From positions 167,028 through 231,027 of the forward strand of contig JAZUBU010000015.1 of NCBI GenBank assembly GCA_045638645.1: DNA of 64,000 bases. Direction: 5' to 3'. Below are positions 16,536 through 24,596 of this stretch, one piece after another. The notes under the pieces are model-generated. The model had not been told where the DNA came from, made no database searches, and saw only the letters and a list, made by a program, of their open reading frames with translations. Numbering within the stretch: the stretch's first letter is position 1; every line of letters starts with the position of its first letter. A program made the translations under genes and the position numbers. Source of the DNA: JAGCJX01 sp045638645 (GTDB lineage: Bacteria; Bacteroidota; Bacteroidia; Bacteroidales; UBA932).

Positions 16536-17441
16536 ATGAAAAATAGATTCTTTTACCCCTTAGTCGCCTGGTTGGCGCTGTTGTTTGCCATTTCTTGTTC
16601 TGTCTTGCACAAAACTCAGATCGAGAGCGTCGGACAGTTGTGTGAGCGCGTCGATACCCTCAGTCGGTTTCCGGAAAAGGTTCTGGAGATCCTTTCCGAA
16701 AGCCGTCGGGAGCGCAGTCTTTATTTTACAGCCACCTTGCATTCGCCCGATTTGCGGGTGAACGAGTTGAATGGAATTGCGGATTTTCAGATCCGGGAAG
16801 AAAAGGCCGTTCAGAAGTATCTCGCTTATTCGGAGGTGCTGGAACGTTATTTCCGTAATTTGAAAAGCCTTTGCGCTCCTACACGCTACGAACAATTCGG
16901 CGTGGAACTGCGAGGACTCGGCCGGCAGGTAGACTCCCTCATTCACCACTACAACCGCCTGGGCATGGGAATGGAATTGCCGGAAGGTTATGCCAAGTTG
17001 TCCGGCAAACTGCTCGGTCAGGGGGCTGAGACGTATGTGCGACGAAAACAGGCTGTGTCGGTTCGGGATTATGTTCAAATGGCGGATACCCTCGTCGGTA
17101 TGTATTGTGACACCTTGGCCCGCCTTCTGTCTTCGGATCCGATGAAGGCCTGGGTGGAACACGAGAAAGCGGAATTGGCGGATGAATATGCAACCTATCT
17201 CCAACTCTGTTCTCCCAAGTCAGGACGGGAGGAGGATCGTGCTTACCTGAAGCTGCGTCGTAAGCTGCTTGATGCAGAGGCCTTGTTGCGTAAAGGAAAG
17301 ACGGCTCTGACATCGCTGAAGAAGGCCCATCACAAGCTGGCTTTGTCATTGAACCAGCGTTCGGAAATCGATCAGGTGTACACCGAGATCGTGGAGTTCA
17401 ATGCCCATGTGTCGGACCTGAAGGACCTGTTGGGCAGGTAG
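16536..17441 (+). CDS. Helical lipoprotein of unknown function
   Basis: 301 residues starting at ATG 16536 with signal MKNRFFYPLVAWLALLFAISC; the Cys after AIS is a good lipidation site. The mature part has almost no Gly or Pro and is rich in Leu, Glu, Arg and Gln with heptad spacing, so long alpha-helices or coiled coil are expected throughout. I see no enzymatic motif. A longer frame reaching back to 16359 would overlap galM and its terminator and is unlikely. The gene stands alone between two terminators. Function unknown. Confidence 0.7.
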   Translation: MKNRFFYPLVAWLALLFAISCSVLHKTQIESVGQLCERVDTLSRFPEKVLEILSESRRERSLYFTATLHSPDLRVNELNGIADFQIREEKAVQKYLAYSEVLERYFRNLKSLCAPTRYEQFGVELRGLGRQVDSLIHHYNRLGMGMELPEGYAKLSGKLLGQGAETYVRRKQAVSVRDYVQMADTLVGMYCDTLARLLSSDPMKAWVEHEKAELADEYATYLQLCSPKSGREEDRAYLKLRRKLLDAEALLRKGKTALTSLKKAHHKLALSLNQRSEIDQVYTEIVEFNAHVSDLKDLLGR

Positions 17442-17476
17442 CTCCGGTCCTCCAGCAAAAGAAAACAGCAAAAAGA

Positions 17477-17508
17477 AAACGGCCTCACAAATTGTGAAGC
17501 CGTTTTTT
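17477..17508. terminator. Bidirectional terminator, lipoprotein gene / tRNA-Lys(CTT)
   Basis: AAAACGGCCTCAC (17477-17489) pairs with GTGAAGCCGTTTT with one mismatch, loop AAATT, T-run on both sides. It serves the rightward lipoprotein gene and the leftward tRNA. A near-identical hairpin follows the other tRNA-Lys at 36362. Confidence 0.85.
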
Positions 17509-17583
17509 GGTGGACCCTCAGGGGCTCGAACCCTGGACCCCAACATTAAGAGTGTCGTGCTCTACCAGCTGAGCTAAGAGTCC
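17508..17583 (-). tRNA. tRNA-Lys (anticodon CTT)
   Basis: Folds as a full cloverleaf: acceptor GGACTCT/AGGGTCC, D-arm GCTC/GAGC, anticodon stem CGACA/TGTTG with loop CTCTTAA (anticodon at 17548-17550), T-arm CAGGG/CCCTG with TTCGAGC. Discriminator A is followed by an encoded CCA (17508-17510), unlike the other two tRNA genes here. 76 nt. Confidence 0.95.
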
Positions 17584-17637
17584 ATCCTTTTGAGACAACA
17601 AAGGTACAGTCTTTCCCTGAAATCGCAAATATTTTTT

Positions 17638-20637
17638 TTAATTTTTTATATCAATCTCATCAATAAAGATGAATCCTTCGCCGCCAGCACCCAGGTGCCA
17701 TTCCGGGATGGTACCGAAATTCTTGGCGAATACCTTGATGTAACGGGCTTTCGGGGTGTTGCAACATTGGGTGTTGGCATCGCCTGTTGTGCAAGCTTTC
17801 CAACCCAGATCAATGACTTGCATTTCGTAATCCTTGATGTCCACTTGGTGGGTGTAGCGACCCAGGGGGGTGAAATTCACACCATCTTCCGAAATGGAGA
17901 ATTCAACGTATGTCGGCATCCAGATCCAGGAACGGACATCTTGCAGGAAGCCGGCCGTGATGGCAGTGACCGGTTGTACGCTTCCGATATCCACGATGGC
18001 TTCAAAATCGGTGCGTTGGAAGCCTTGCCAGCCGCCGGTGCGCCAATTGATGCGTCCGCGAACACCATCCACCAATCCCCGGTCTCCTCCCGCATTGTAT
18101 TGCGGATTGTAATTGGAAAGGATTTGGATGCTGCGGTCGCTACGGAGTTTGGTTACGGTGGTCTCGGTTACAAAGCTGCGTTTGCCTTGCGGAGATATCG
18201 CGTAAGCGCGGAGAATACAGGTTTGATCCACGACGAAGGGGCCGGTGTACCGTTTGTATTGCGGTTGCTCGCCCCGGTTCAGGATGAGGCTGTACCAGAT
18301 TTCGTTCGTGGCATCGTAGGAACCGATGGATACGGAGGTCCGGTCGTCAAACATCGGGGTTTCAACCTCAAACCAGGGATTGCCCACCAGGTTGCTTTCG
18401 ATGGCGGTATGTGGACGGTTTTCTGCTTCGATTCCCAAAGTGTAGTTGGGAGTCTTGCTGAGTTGGATCCGGAAATTACCGCCGTTGAGGATGTCTTGGC
18501 TGGTCAGGAACATCCGGCTGTGGGTCTGACCATTCAAGCGCATGCTGCCGATGTACGGGAAATTCAAAATGCCTTTTGCGGTACAGTCCGGTTGGTCGCA
18601 GAGGGTGTAGTCAGCTTCCAGACGGAATTGTTTGCCATTTTCCAGGTTCAATACGACGTAGTCAAACAGCGGCGATCCCAAGACAAACTGGTCACAACCC
18701 GGGGTAACCGGATAGAAGCCCATGGCACTGAATACATACCAGGCAGACATTTGGCCACAGTCTTCGTTGCCGCAGAGACCGTCCGGAGAAGAGTCGTACA
18801 GGGTTGTCATGATTTCACGCACACGGGCCTGGGTTTTCCAGGGTTGCCCCGCATAGGTATAGAGGTAGGCGTAGTTGTGGCTGGGTTCGTTTCCATGAGC
18901 ATATTGACCGATGAGTCCGGTGATATCCACTTGGGTACGACCGACGGTGCGGCTGGAAGCAGTGAACAGCTGGTCCAGTTTGTCGCAGTAGAGGCTGTCA
19001 CCACCCAACAGACGGATGTGTCCGCTGATGTCGTGGGGAACGAAGAAACTGTACTGCCATGAGTTGGCTTCGGTGTAGTGGTTGTTGACTTCTGCCGGGC
19101 GGAAAGGGGTCATCCAACGTCCATCCTGGCGGGCCCGCATAAAGCCGGTGCTGGGATCAAAGACGTTCATATAGTATTGGGCATAGCCCAGGTATTCCCG
19201 GTAGTAGTCTTCGTATTGTTCGTCGCCCGTGGTGTTGTACAGGTACAGGGCCACTTGAGCGATGCACCAGTCATCGTAAGCATATTCCAGTGTTTTGGAT
19301 ACGGATTCGTGTTCCAATTCTCCGAGAACCACGCCGTTCTCGTGGAAGACATCAATGCCGTATTCCTTTTCATGCGAGTTGGCAATCATGGCTTCGAACA
19401 TCCGGGCGATGTCAAAATCCGTGATGCCTTTGGCAATGGCGTCTGCGATGACGGACACTGAGTTGTAGCCGATCATGCAGTCGGTTTCGTAGCGGGAGAG
19501 TTCCCACATGGGCAATTTACCCAATTGGTCGTACACAATCAGGAAGGTGTCCATGAAGTCCTCGGTACGTTCCCGTTCGATCAGGGCGAAGAGCGGGTGC
19601 AAGGCCCGGAAGGTGTCCCAAAGGGAGAAGACGGTGTATTCATCCGGGATACCGGCATCCGAATAGAGATTCGGACTTACGGCCGTGTGGTAAAGGGCTG
19701 TGTAGAAGGTCCGCAGGTGTTCCTGTTCCATGGAGTCCCGAACGGCAGAGGGTGTATTCTGTTTGCGGTAGCCGACTTCAATCTTGCCGAGGTAGTCGTT
19801 CCAGGCATTGCGTGTTTTTTGATGGATGCCGTCAAAGTCAAACGACTTGGACTTGGGCAGTTCGGTGTAGAGGTTGGTGCGGGCATTGTCGCAGGAATGG
19901 TTGGAGATGCCGACCTTCGCTACGAGGACATTTTTGCGCTTCAGCGGTGCAAATTCGAAAATCACTTGCGTACTGTCCGCGTTGTAGCGTTGGGCTACAA
20001 TGGGGCGGGAGAATTCCAAATGGAAATAAATGGGTTGGTCGGTGGACCAGGCTTTGGAGCGGCGCATGCCTTGTACGGTGTGATCGTCCAGCACGGTCAA
20101 CTTGCTCTCAAGCAGCTCATCCCGGTGGATGAGGTCCAAAACCACCTGGGGTGTGGCATTCTTTTCAAAAGTGTAGCGGTGCAGTCCGGTGCGGGGACCT
20201 GCGGTCAGTTCCACCAGGATTTGGTAATCATCCAGGAGGACGCTGTAATAGCCCGGGGAGGCTGTTTCGTTTTCGTGGCGGAACGCCGAACTGTAGAGGT
20301 CGTTGCGGATTTCTGCGTGCTCGTAGCCGGTGACGGGCATCAGCAGGATGTCTCCGTAATCGGAACAACCGGTACCGCTCAAGTGGGTATGACTGAAACC
20401 ATAGACCAGGGTATCGGAATAGTGGTAGGCCGAGCAGCCGTCCCAACCGGTCAGACGCGTGTCCGGACTGAGTTGGACCATGCCAAAGGGAGCGACGGCT
20501 CCGGGGTAGGTGTGGCCATGGAAATCGGTGCCGACCAAGGGATTTACAAAACGGGCATAGTCGGTTTTCTTTTGGGCAAAGGTCCCGATGGAAAGGCTCA
20601 AGGCGGCCAGTATAAAAGCTAGGCGGGTGTATTTCAT
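17638..20637 (-). CDS. GH92 alpha-mannosidase with C-terminal accessory domains
   Basis: Exported 999-residue exo-alpha-mannosidase (calcium-dependent, inverting family GH92) expected to trim host or yeast mannosides in the periplasm or at the surface. Signal peptide MKYTRLAFILAALSLSIGTFA. The N-terminal half begins with FVNPLVGTDFHGHTYPGAVAP and GWDGCSAYHYSD, both family hallmarks; the catalytic (alpha/alpha)6 domain holds GNEPSHNYAYLY-type sequence and GNEDCGQMSAWYVFSAMGFYPV near residue 640. From about 720 a chitobiase-like C-terminal module follows, then an F5/8 type C (discoidin) domain at about 850-999. It is last in the operon, 11 bp after the kinase gene. Linkage specificity cannot be read from sequence. 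Confidence 0.94.
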   Translation of the reverse strand: MKYTRLAFILAALSLSIGTFAQKKTDYARFVNPLVGTDFHGHTYPGAVAPFGMVQLSPDTRLTGWDGCSAYHYSDTLVYGFSHTHLSGTGCSDYGDILLMPVTGYEHAEIRNDLYSSAFRHENETASPGYYSVLLDDYQILVELTAGPRTGLHRYTFEKNATPQVVLDLIHRDELLESKLTVLDDHTVQGMRRSKAWSTDQPIYFHLEFSRPIVAQRYNADSTQVIFEFAPLKRKNVLVAKVGISNHSCDNARTNLYTELPKSKSFDFDGIHQKTRNAWNDYLGKIEVGYRKQNTPSAVRDSMEQEHLRTFYTALYHTAVSPNLYSDAGIPDEYTVFSLWDTFRALHPLFALIERERTEDFMDTFLIVYDQLGKLPMWELSRYETDCMIGYNSVSVIADAIAKGITDFDIARMFEAMIANSHEKEYGIDVFHENGVVLGELEHESVSKTLEYAYDDWCIAQVALYLYNTTGDEQYEDYYREYLGYAQYYMNVFDPSTGFMRARQDGRWMTPFRPAEVNNHYTEANSWQYSFFVPHDISGHIRLLGGDSLYCDKLDQLFTASSRTVGRTQVDITGLIGQYAHGNEPSHNYAYLYTYAGQPWKTQARVREIMTTLYDSSPDGLCGNEDCGQMSAWYVFSAMGFYPVTPGCDQFVLGSPLFDYVVLNLENGKQFRLEADYTLCDQPDCTAKGILNFPYIGSMRLNGQTHSRMFLTSQDILNGGNFRIQLSKTPNYTLGIEAENRPHTAIESNLVGNPWFEVETPMFDDRTSVSIGSYDATNEIWYSLILNRGEQPQYKRYTGPFVVDQTCILRAYAISPQGKRSFVTETTVTKLRSDRSIQILSNYNPQYNAGGDRGLVDGVRGRINWRTGGWQGFQRTDFEAIVDIGSVQPVTAITAGFLQDVRSWIWMPTYVEFSISEDGVNFTPLGRYTHQVDIKDYEMQVIDLGWKACTTGDANTQCCNTPKARYIKVFAKNFGTIPEWHLGAGGEGFIFIDEIDIKN

Positions 20638-20648
20638 GGGAGGAGTGA

Positions 20649-21740
20649 TTATTGTTGTGACAGTAGGCTTTGGATGAATGATTTCATTTCGTTTTCACAG
20701 GCTTCTACGCGAATCAGCAATTGAAGTTGAGCCCGGGAGCGTACCAGGTTGTGTTCCGGATACTGTATTTTGTAGTAGGTGTCTCCGTTGATCCAGTCGG
20801 TCAGGAACCGTACAAATTGCATGTAGGGGAAGAGTGCGGCGGCGTAGGGCAACATCTCAATTTCCAGCGGGGTCAGAAACGAACGGGCACTTTGCAGATA
20901 ACCTTCGGTGAAGGCTTTGAAGATCGTCATGTCAAAATCAATTTTCTGCAGATCGGGTTCGTCTTCGGCAACCGGGTTGGCGCCGGTGCGCAGGAAGTCA
21001 CCGTAGTCGGAGAAGATGAAACTGGGCATGACGGTATCCAGGTCGATGACGCAAAGAATGTTGTCCTGGCTGTCAAAGAGCATGTTGTTGACTTTGGTGT
21101 CGCAGTGGCAGACGCGTTTGGGCAGTTTGCCTTCGCGGTACAGCTGTTCTGCACGGCAATAGGTGTCGCGGCGTTGGTTCACTGCGTCCAGCAGGTCTTG
21201 TGCCCCAGCAACACGGCCCGCAGGATCTGCAGCAACCGCCTCGTCCAATTGTTGCAGGCGGAATTCCATGTTGTGGAAGTTCGGGATCGTTTCTCCCAAC
21301 GTTTGGGGAAGGTCTGCGAGTTGGGCTTGGAAAGCACCAAAAGCCAGGCCGGCATTTCGGGAAGAGGTGGGGGTGACGGCCTGATGGGTGTACGAGTCTT
21401 GTACATAGACCATCATGCGCCAATAGTGTTCTCCATCAAACCAGTAGTCTTTGCCATGGGTTGACGGGATGAAGCGGAGTACGCGCCGGTCCACGTCGGG
21501 AGTCTCCGTTGCTTCCAATTTGCGACGGATGTGTCCGGTTACCGCCCGGATGTTGTCTTGCAACAGGTCCACATCCTGGAAGATGGCATGGTTGATGCGT
21601 TGTAGGACATAATCCGGCTGACCGTCTTCTGCGGTGCGGACCAGGTAGCTGTCGTTGATGAGACCGGAACCGAGCGGTTCCGGCTGTTGCGGGGTTCCCT
21701 CCAGTTGGAATAGGGAGACAATCTCTAACAATGCTTTCAT
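20649..21740 (-). CDS. APH-fold sugar kinase, NahK-like
   Basis: 363-residue cytosolic kinase of the aminoglycoside phosphotransferase fold. Gly-rich loop LGSGLINDSYLV at 23-34, then VLQRIN with the ATP-site Lys position occupied as in N-acetylhexosamine 1-kinases, catalytic VCHCDTKVNNMLF (HxDxxxxN) near 215, and the metal-binding VIDLDTVMPS (DxD) near 235. The DTK/DLDT combination is typical of NahK-type anomeric kinases, which make GalNAc/GlcNAc 1-phosphate, rather than of antibiotic-resistance enzymes. It lies 18 bp after the GH109 gene, a predicted GalNAc-releasing enzyme, which supports GalNAc as substrate. Substrate is inference. Confidence 0.82.
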   Translation of the reverse strand: MKALLEIVSLFQLEGTPQQPEPLGSGLINDSYLVRTAEDGQPDYVLQRINHAIFQDVDLLQDNIRAVTGHIRRKLEATETPDVDRRVLRFIPSTHGKDYWFDGEHYWRMMVYVQDSYTHQAVTPTSSRNAGLAFGAFQAQLADLPQTLGETIPNFHNMEFRLQQLDEAVAADPAGRVAGAQDLLDAVNQRRDTYCRAEQLYREGKLPKRVCHCDTKVNNMLFDSQDNILCVIDLDTVMPSFIFSDYGDFLRTGANPVAEDEPDLQKIDFDMTIFKAFTEGYLQSARSFLTPLEIEMLPYAAALFPYMQFVRFLTDWINGDTYYKIQYPEHNLVRSRAQLQLLIRVEACENEMKSFIQSLLSQQ

Positions 21741-21758
21741 GCGCTGTGTACCGTTGGA

Positions 21759-23153
21759 TTATTCTGCGAAGGCATGGCGGTAGCCTTGGATCTTGTTCCA
21801 GGCACCCCGGGTAAAGTCGGGGATGGCTACGGGTGCCGAATTGTTTTCAATGGAAAGGGCTGTCAGTTCCGGCAGGCAGCACCATTCGGCCAGGTCGTAT
21901 ACGTCCATATCCAGCGGCAGACCGTTTTGCAGACAGTACACCAGGCGGTAGTCCATGATGAAGTCCATACCCCCGTGTCCTCCGACTTTCTTGGCAATCT
22001 CTTCCAGTTCCTGGTGGATCGGGTGTTTGTATTTCAGCATCAGGGCTTCACGTACTTCCTTGGAAACGGCTCCGTGTGCGTTGAGGTTTTCATGGTCCGG
22101 AACTTCGTCAGCGGCCACTTGGGTCGGACGCAGGCAGTATTGCTGTACCGGGTATTTGTTGGCGAAGCCATCGGTGCCCGTGAGTTGGTACATACGGCTG
22201 TACGGTCTCGGGGTCATGACGTTGTGTTGGATGTGGATGGTCTTGCCATTTTCGGTACGGATGAGGGTAAGGGTGTGGTCACCGTTCTTGAAGTCAGTCA
22301 CTTTTTCACCGGTGGTCCGTTCAATGTATGCGGGGCCGTTGACCGCTTTCGTATCCATGGCTACCAGGTATTTCATGCGGTCGCCACGGTGAATGTCCAA
22401 AAGCTGGCAGGCAGGTCCCAAGCCGTGGGTCGGATAGACGTCTCCGCGGTGGGTGCGGTTGTATTCCATGCGCCAGTTGTTGTAGTAGTAGGGCCAGAAG
22501 TCTTCCAGGTTGTGGATGTAGGAACCTTCCACGTGGAGCACTTCTCCGAAAAGACCGTGTTGGGCCATGTTCAGGGTGGTCAGTTCAAAAAAGTCGTACA
22601 CGCAGTTTTCCAATTGCATGCAGTGTTTGCGGGTCTTTTCCGCGGTATTGATCAGGGACCAGATTTCATCCAGGGTCATGGCTGCCGGTACCTCGATGGC
22701 CACGTGTTTGCCGTGTTCCATGGCATAAACGCCCATTTGTGCGTGGTTCTTCCAGTCTGTCACGATGTAAACCAAGTCGATGTCGTCGCGTTCGCAGAGC
22801 GCTTTCCAAGCGTCTTCACTGCCACTATAGGCTGCCGCTTCCGGCAGGTTGCGGTTGCGGAGAATCTGTTGGCAGGCTTCTACGCGTTCCGGAACGATAT
22901 CACAAAGTGCAACGACTTCTGTGCCAGGGATATAGGTAAAACGTTCCACAGCACCGGGTCCCCGCATGCCCAAACCGATGAAGCCGACGCGAACGGTTTT
23001 CAATTTTTCGGTCACCAGACCGACCACGTCCGTCTGGCCGGATTCCCGTTCCGGAATGGGAACTTCAATGACGTAGGAGGTTGAATGGGTACAGGCGGCC
23101 AATGCGAGCAACAGGGTGCAGAGGACCGGTAGGATGAGGTTTCTTCTTTTCAT
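21759..23153 (-). CDS. GH109-type Gfo/Idh/MocA glycosidase lipoprotein
   Basis: 464 residues. The lipoprotein signal MKRRNLILPVLCTLLLALAAC places it in the envelope. An NAD-binding fold follows (VGFIGLGMRGPGA at about 57-69), then the GH109 segments EVPAAMTLDEIW, the THRGDVYPTHGLGP block with the conserved catalytic His, and SRMYQLTGTDGFANKYP. GH109 enzymes use bound NAD+ in a redox-assisted mechanism to remove alpha-GalNAc; the founding members act on blood group A. Here mucin O-glycans are the likely target. It is first of a three-gene operon with the kinase and GH92. Confidence 0.9.
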   Translation of the reverse strand: MKRRNLILPVLCTLLLALAACTHSTSYVIEVPIPERESGQTDVVGLVTEKLKTVRVGFIGLGMRGPGAVERFTYIPGTEVVALCDIVPERVEACQQILRNRNLPEAAAYSGSEDAWKALCERDDIDLVYIVTDWKNHAQMGVYAMEHGKHVAIEVPAAMTLDEIWSLINTAEKTRKHCMQLENCVYDFFELTTLNMAQHGLFGEVLHVEGSYIHNLEDFWPYYYNNWRMEYNRTHRGDVYPTHGLGPACQLLDIHRGDRMKYLVAMDTKAVNGPAYIERTTGEKVTDFKNGDHTLTLIRTENGKTIHIQHNVMTPRPYSRMYQLTGTDGFANKYPVQQYCLRPTQVAADEVPDHENLNAHGAVSKEVREALMLKYKHPIHQELEEIAKKVGGHGGMDFIMDYRLVYCLQNGLPLDMDVYDLAEWCCLPELTALSIENNSAPVAIPDFTRGAWNKIQGYRHAFAE

Positions 23154-23187
23154 AATAAGGGTATGGTTTTAATCTGACTTAAACATA

Positions 23188-23218
23188 CAAAGTTAGGAAA
23201 GCGTTTCGTTTTCGCAAA
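23188..23218 (-). promoter_or_regulatory. Promoter of the GH109-kinase-GH92 operon
   Basis: On the minus strand TTTG (23218-23215), exactly 19 nt, then TAACTTTG (23195-23188): a full consensus match. Start expected near 23182, leader about 29 nt. It overlaps the divergent ahcY promoter region. Confidence 0.7.
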
Positions 23219-23233
23219 GAATAGTTAATTTTG
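23204..23233 (+). promoter_or_regulatory. Promoter candidate for ahcY
   Basis: TAATTTTG at 23226-23233 fits the -7 consensus; TTTC at 23204-23207 is a weak -33, 18 nt away. Start expected near 23239, leader about 35 nt. It shares DNA with the leftward promoter of the GH109 operon. Confidence 0.5.
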
Positions 23234-23273
23234 CGACAAAATCAGAAATAGAATAAAAAAATAGTATATCATT

Positions 23274-24503
23274 ATGAGTGAAATTAGAAATCCCGAGTTG
23301 TGGGAAAGTGGAAAAATGAAGATTGACTGGGTCATCGGTCACATGGATATCCTTCGGGGTATCGAGGAAAATTTTCGCCGGGACCTGCCGTTCAAAGGTT
23401 TGAAAATAGCTTTGTCTGTGCATCTGGAGGCCAAAACCGCTTATTTATGCAAGGTCTTGGCAGCCGGTGGAGCAGAGATGTATGTAACGGGTAGCAATGC
23501 TTTGTCTACCCAGGACGATGTGGCAGCGGCCTTGGTACACGACGGTTTGCATGTGTATGCCTGGTACAACGCGACACCGGAAGAGTATGACCGTCACTTG
23601 ACCCGCGTGATTGAAATCGGACCGGACCTCATCATTGACGATGGGGGGGATCTGGTCAACCTGATCCATACCCGCTATCCCCACTTGCTGGACCGTGTGA
23701 TCGGCGGTTGCGAAGAAACGACGACTGGTATCCACCGTTTGCACACGATGGAACGTCAGGGAGCCCTCCGTTTCCCGATGATTACGGTGAACGATGCAGA
23801 CTGCAAGCACTTGTTTGACAACCGTTATGGTACCGGCCAGTCGGTGTGGGACGGTATCAACCGGACCACCAACCTGATTGTGGCCGGCAAGACGGTTGTG
23901 GTAGCCGGTTATGGCTGGTGCGGAAAGGGCGTGGCCATGCGTGCCAAAGGCCTTGGAGCGTCGGTTGTGGTAACGGAAGTGGATCCGGTACGTGCCATGG
24001 AGGCCGTGATGGATGGATTTGCGGTGATGACCATGGATCAGGCGGCTCCGCTCGGGGATGTGTTTGTGACGGTTACCGGATGCAACGATGTGGTGGGTGT
24101 CCGTCATTTTGAAAAAATGAAGGATGGTGCCATCTGTTGCAATGCCGGCCACTTTGATGTCGAAGTGGATGTTGCCGGTTTGCGCAAGTCGGCAGTTGCT
24201 GTGTTTGAGGCCCGCAAGAACATCGAAGGTTTCCGTTTGGAAGACGGTCGTGTCATTTACATCCTGGGTGAAGGCAAATTGGTGAACCTGGCCTGTGGTG
24301 ACGGTCACCCGGCAGAAATCATGGACATGAGTTTTGCGATCCAGGCGCTGAGTGCAGCCTACCTGGTAGCCCATAAAGATGAATTGCAACACGCTGATAG
24401 AAAGGTGATTCCTGTTCCTAGAGAGGTGGATCTTTCGGTTGCATCGCGTCGTTTGGCGTTCTGGGGAATTGAGATCGATTCTTTAAGTCCTGAGCAACAG
24501 TAA
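23274..24503 (+). CDS. ahcY: S-adenosylhomocysteine hydrolase, short form
   Basis: Hydrolyses S-adenosylhomocysteine to adenosine and homocysteine to keep methylation running. 409 residues, shorter than the usual bacterial form of about 430-480. Conserved parts: HLEAKTAYL in place of the usual HMTIQTA segment, TGSNALSTQDDVAAAL near residue 74, DDGGDLVNLIH, EETTTGIHRL, NDADCKHLFDNRYGTGQS, and the NAD fold VVVAGYGWCGKGVAMRAKGLGA. Zn/loop insertions and the C-terminal KxDHYRY tail of the long form are missing, as in archaeal and thermophile enzymes, some of which prefer S-inosylhomocysteine. Function as SAH hydrolase is likely but that variant is possible. Confidence 0.88.
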   Translation: MSEIRNPELWESGKMKIDWVIGHMDILRGIEENFRRDLPFKGLKIALSVHLEAKTAYLCKVLAAGGAEMYVTGSNALSTQDDVAAALVHDGLHVYAWYNATPEEYDRHLTRVIEIGPDLIIDDGGDLVNLIHTRYPHLLDRVIGGCEETTTGIHRLHTMERQGALRFPMITVNDADCKHLFDNRYGTGQSVWDGINRTTNLIVAGKTVVVAGYGWCGKGVAMRAKGLGASVVVTEVDPVRAMEAVMDGFAVMTMDQAAPLGDVFVTVTGCNDVVGVRHFEKMKDGAICCNAGHFDVEVDVAGLRKSAVAVFEARKNIEGFRLEDGRVIYILGEGKLVNLACGDGHPAEIMDMSFAIQALSAAYLVAHKDELQHADRKVIPVPREVDLSVASRRLAFWGIEIDSLSPEQQ

Positions 24504-24549
24504 TATATGGGTTTGTAATATCTTAAAATCGTCAATTTTTTTGAATAAA

Positions 24550-24582
24550 TTGTAGATTTTTCCTGTAAAAGGACTATTTTTG
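24550..24582 (+). promoter_or_regulatory. Promoter of the fabH-fabF-fabZ operon
   Basis: TATTTTTG at 24575-24582 fits the -7 element; TTG at 24550-24552 is 22 nt upstream, slightly far. The expected start near 24588 leaves only 9-15 nt before the fabH ATG. Confidence 0.5.
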
Positions 24583-24596
24583 CGGGCTTAATATTT

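Noticed and set aside
17590..19062. Long rightward open frame of 490 codons opposite the GH92 gene
   Set aside because: It is fully inside the GH92 gene on the other strand, has no signal or family motif, and reflects codon bias of the real gene.
20649..21740. Aminoglycoside resistance kinase
   Set aside because: The fold is shared, but motifs and the glycosidase operon fit an N-acetylhexosamine kinase.
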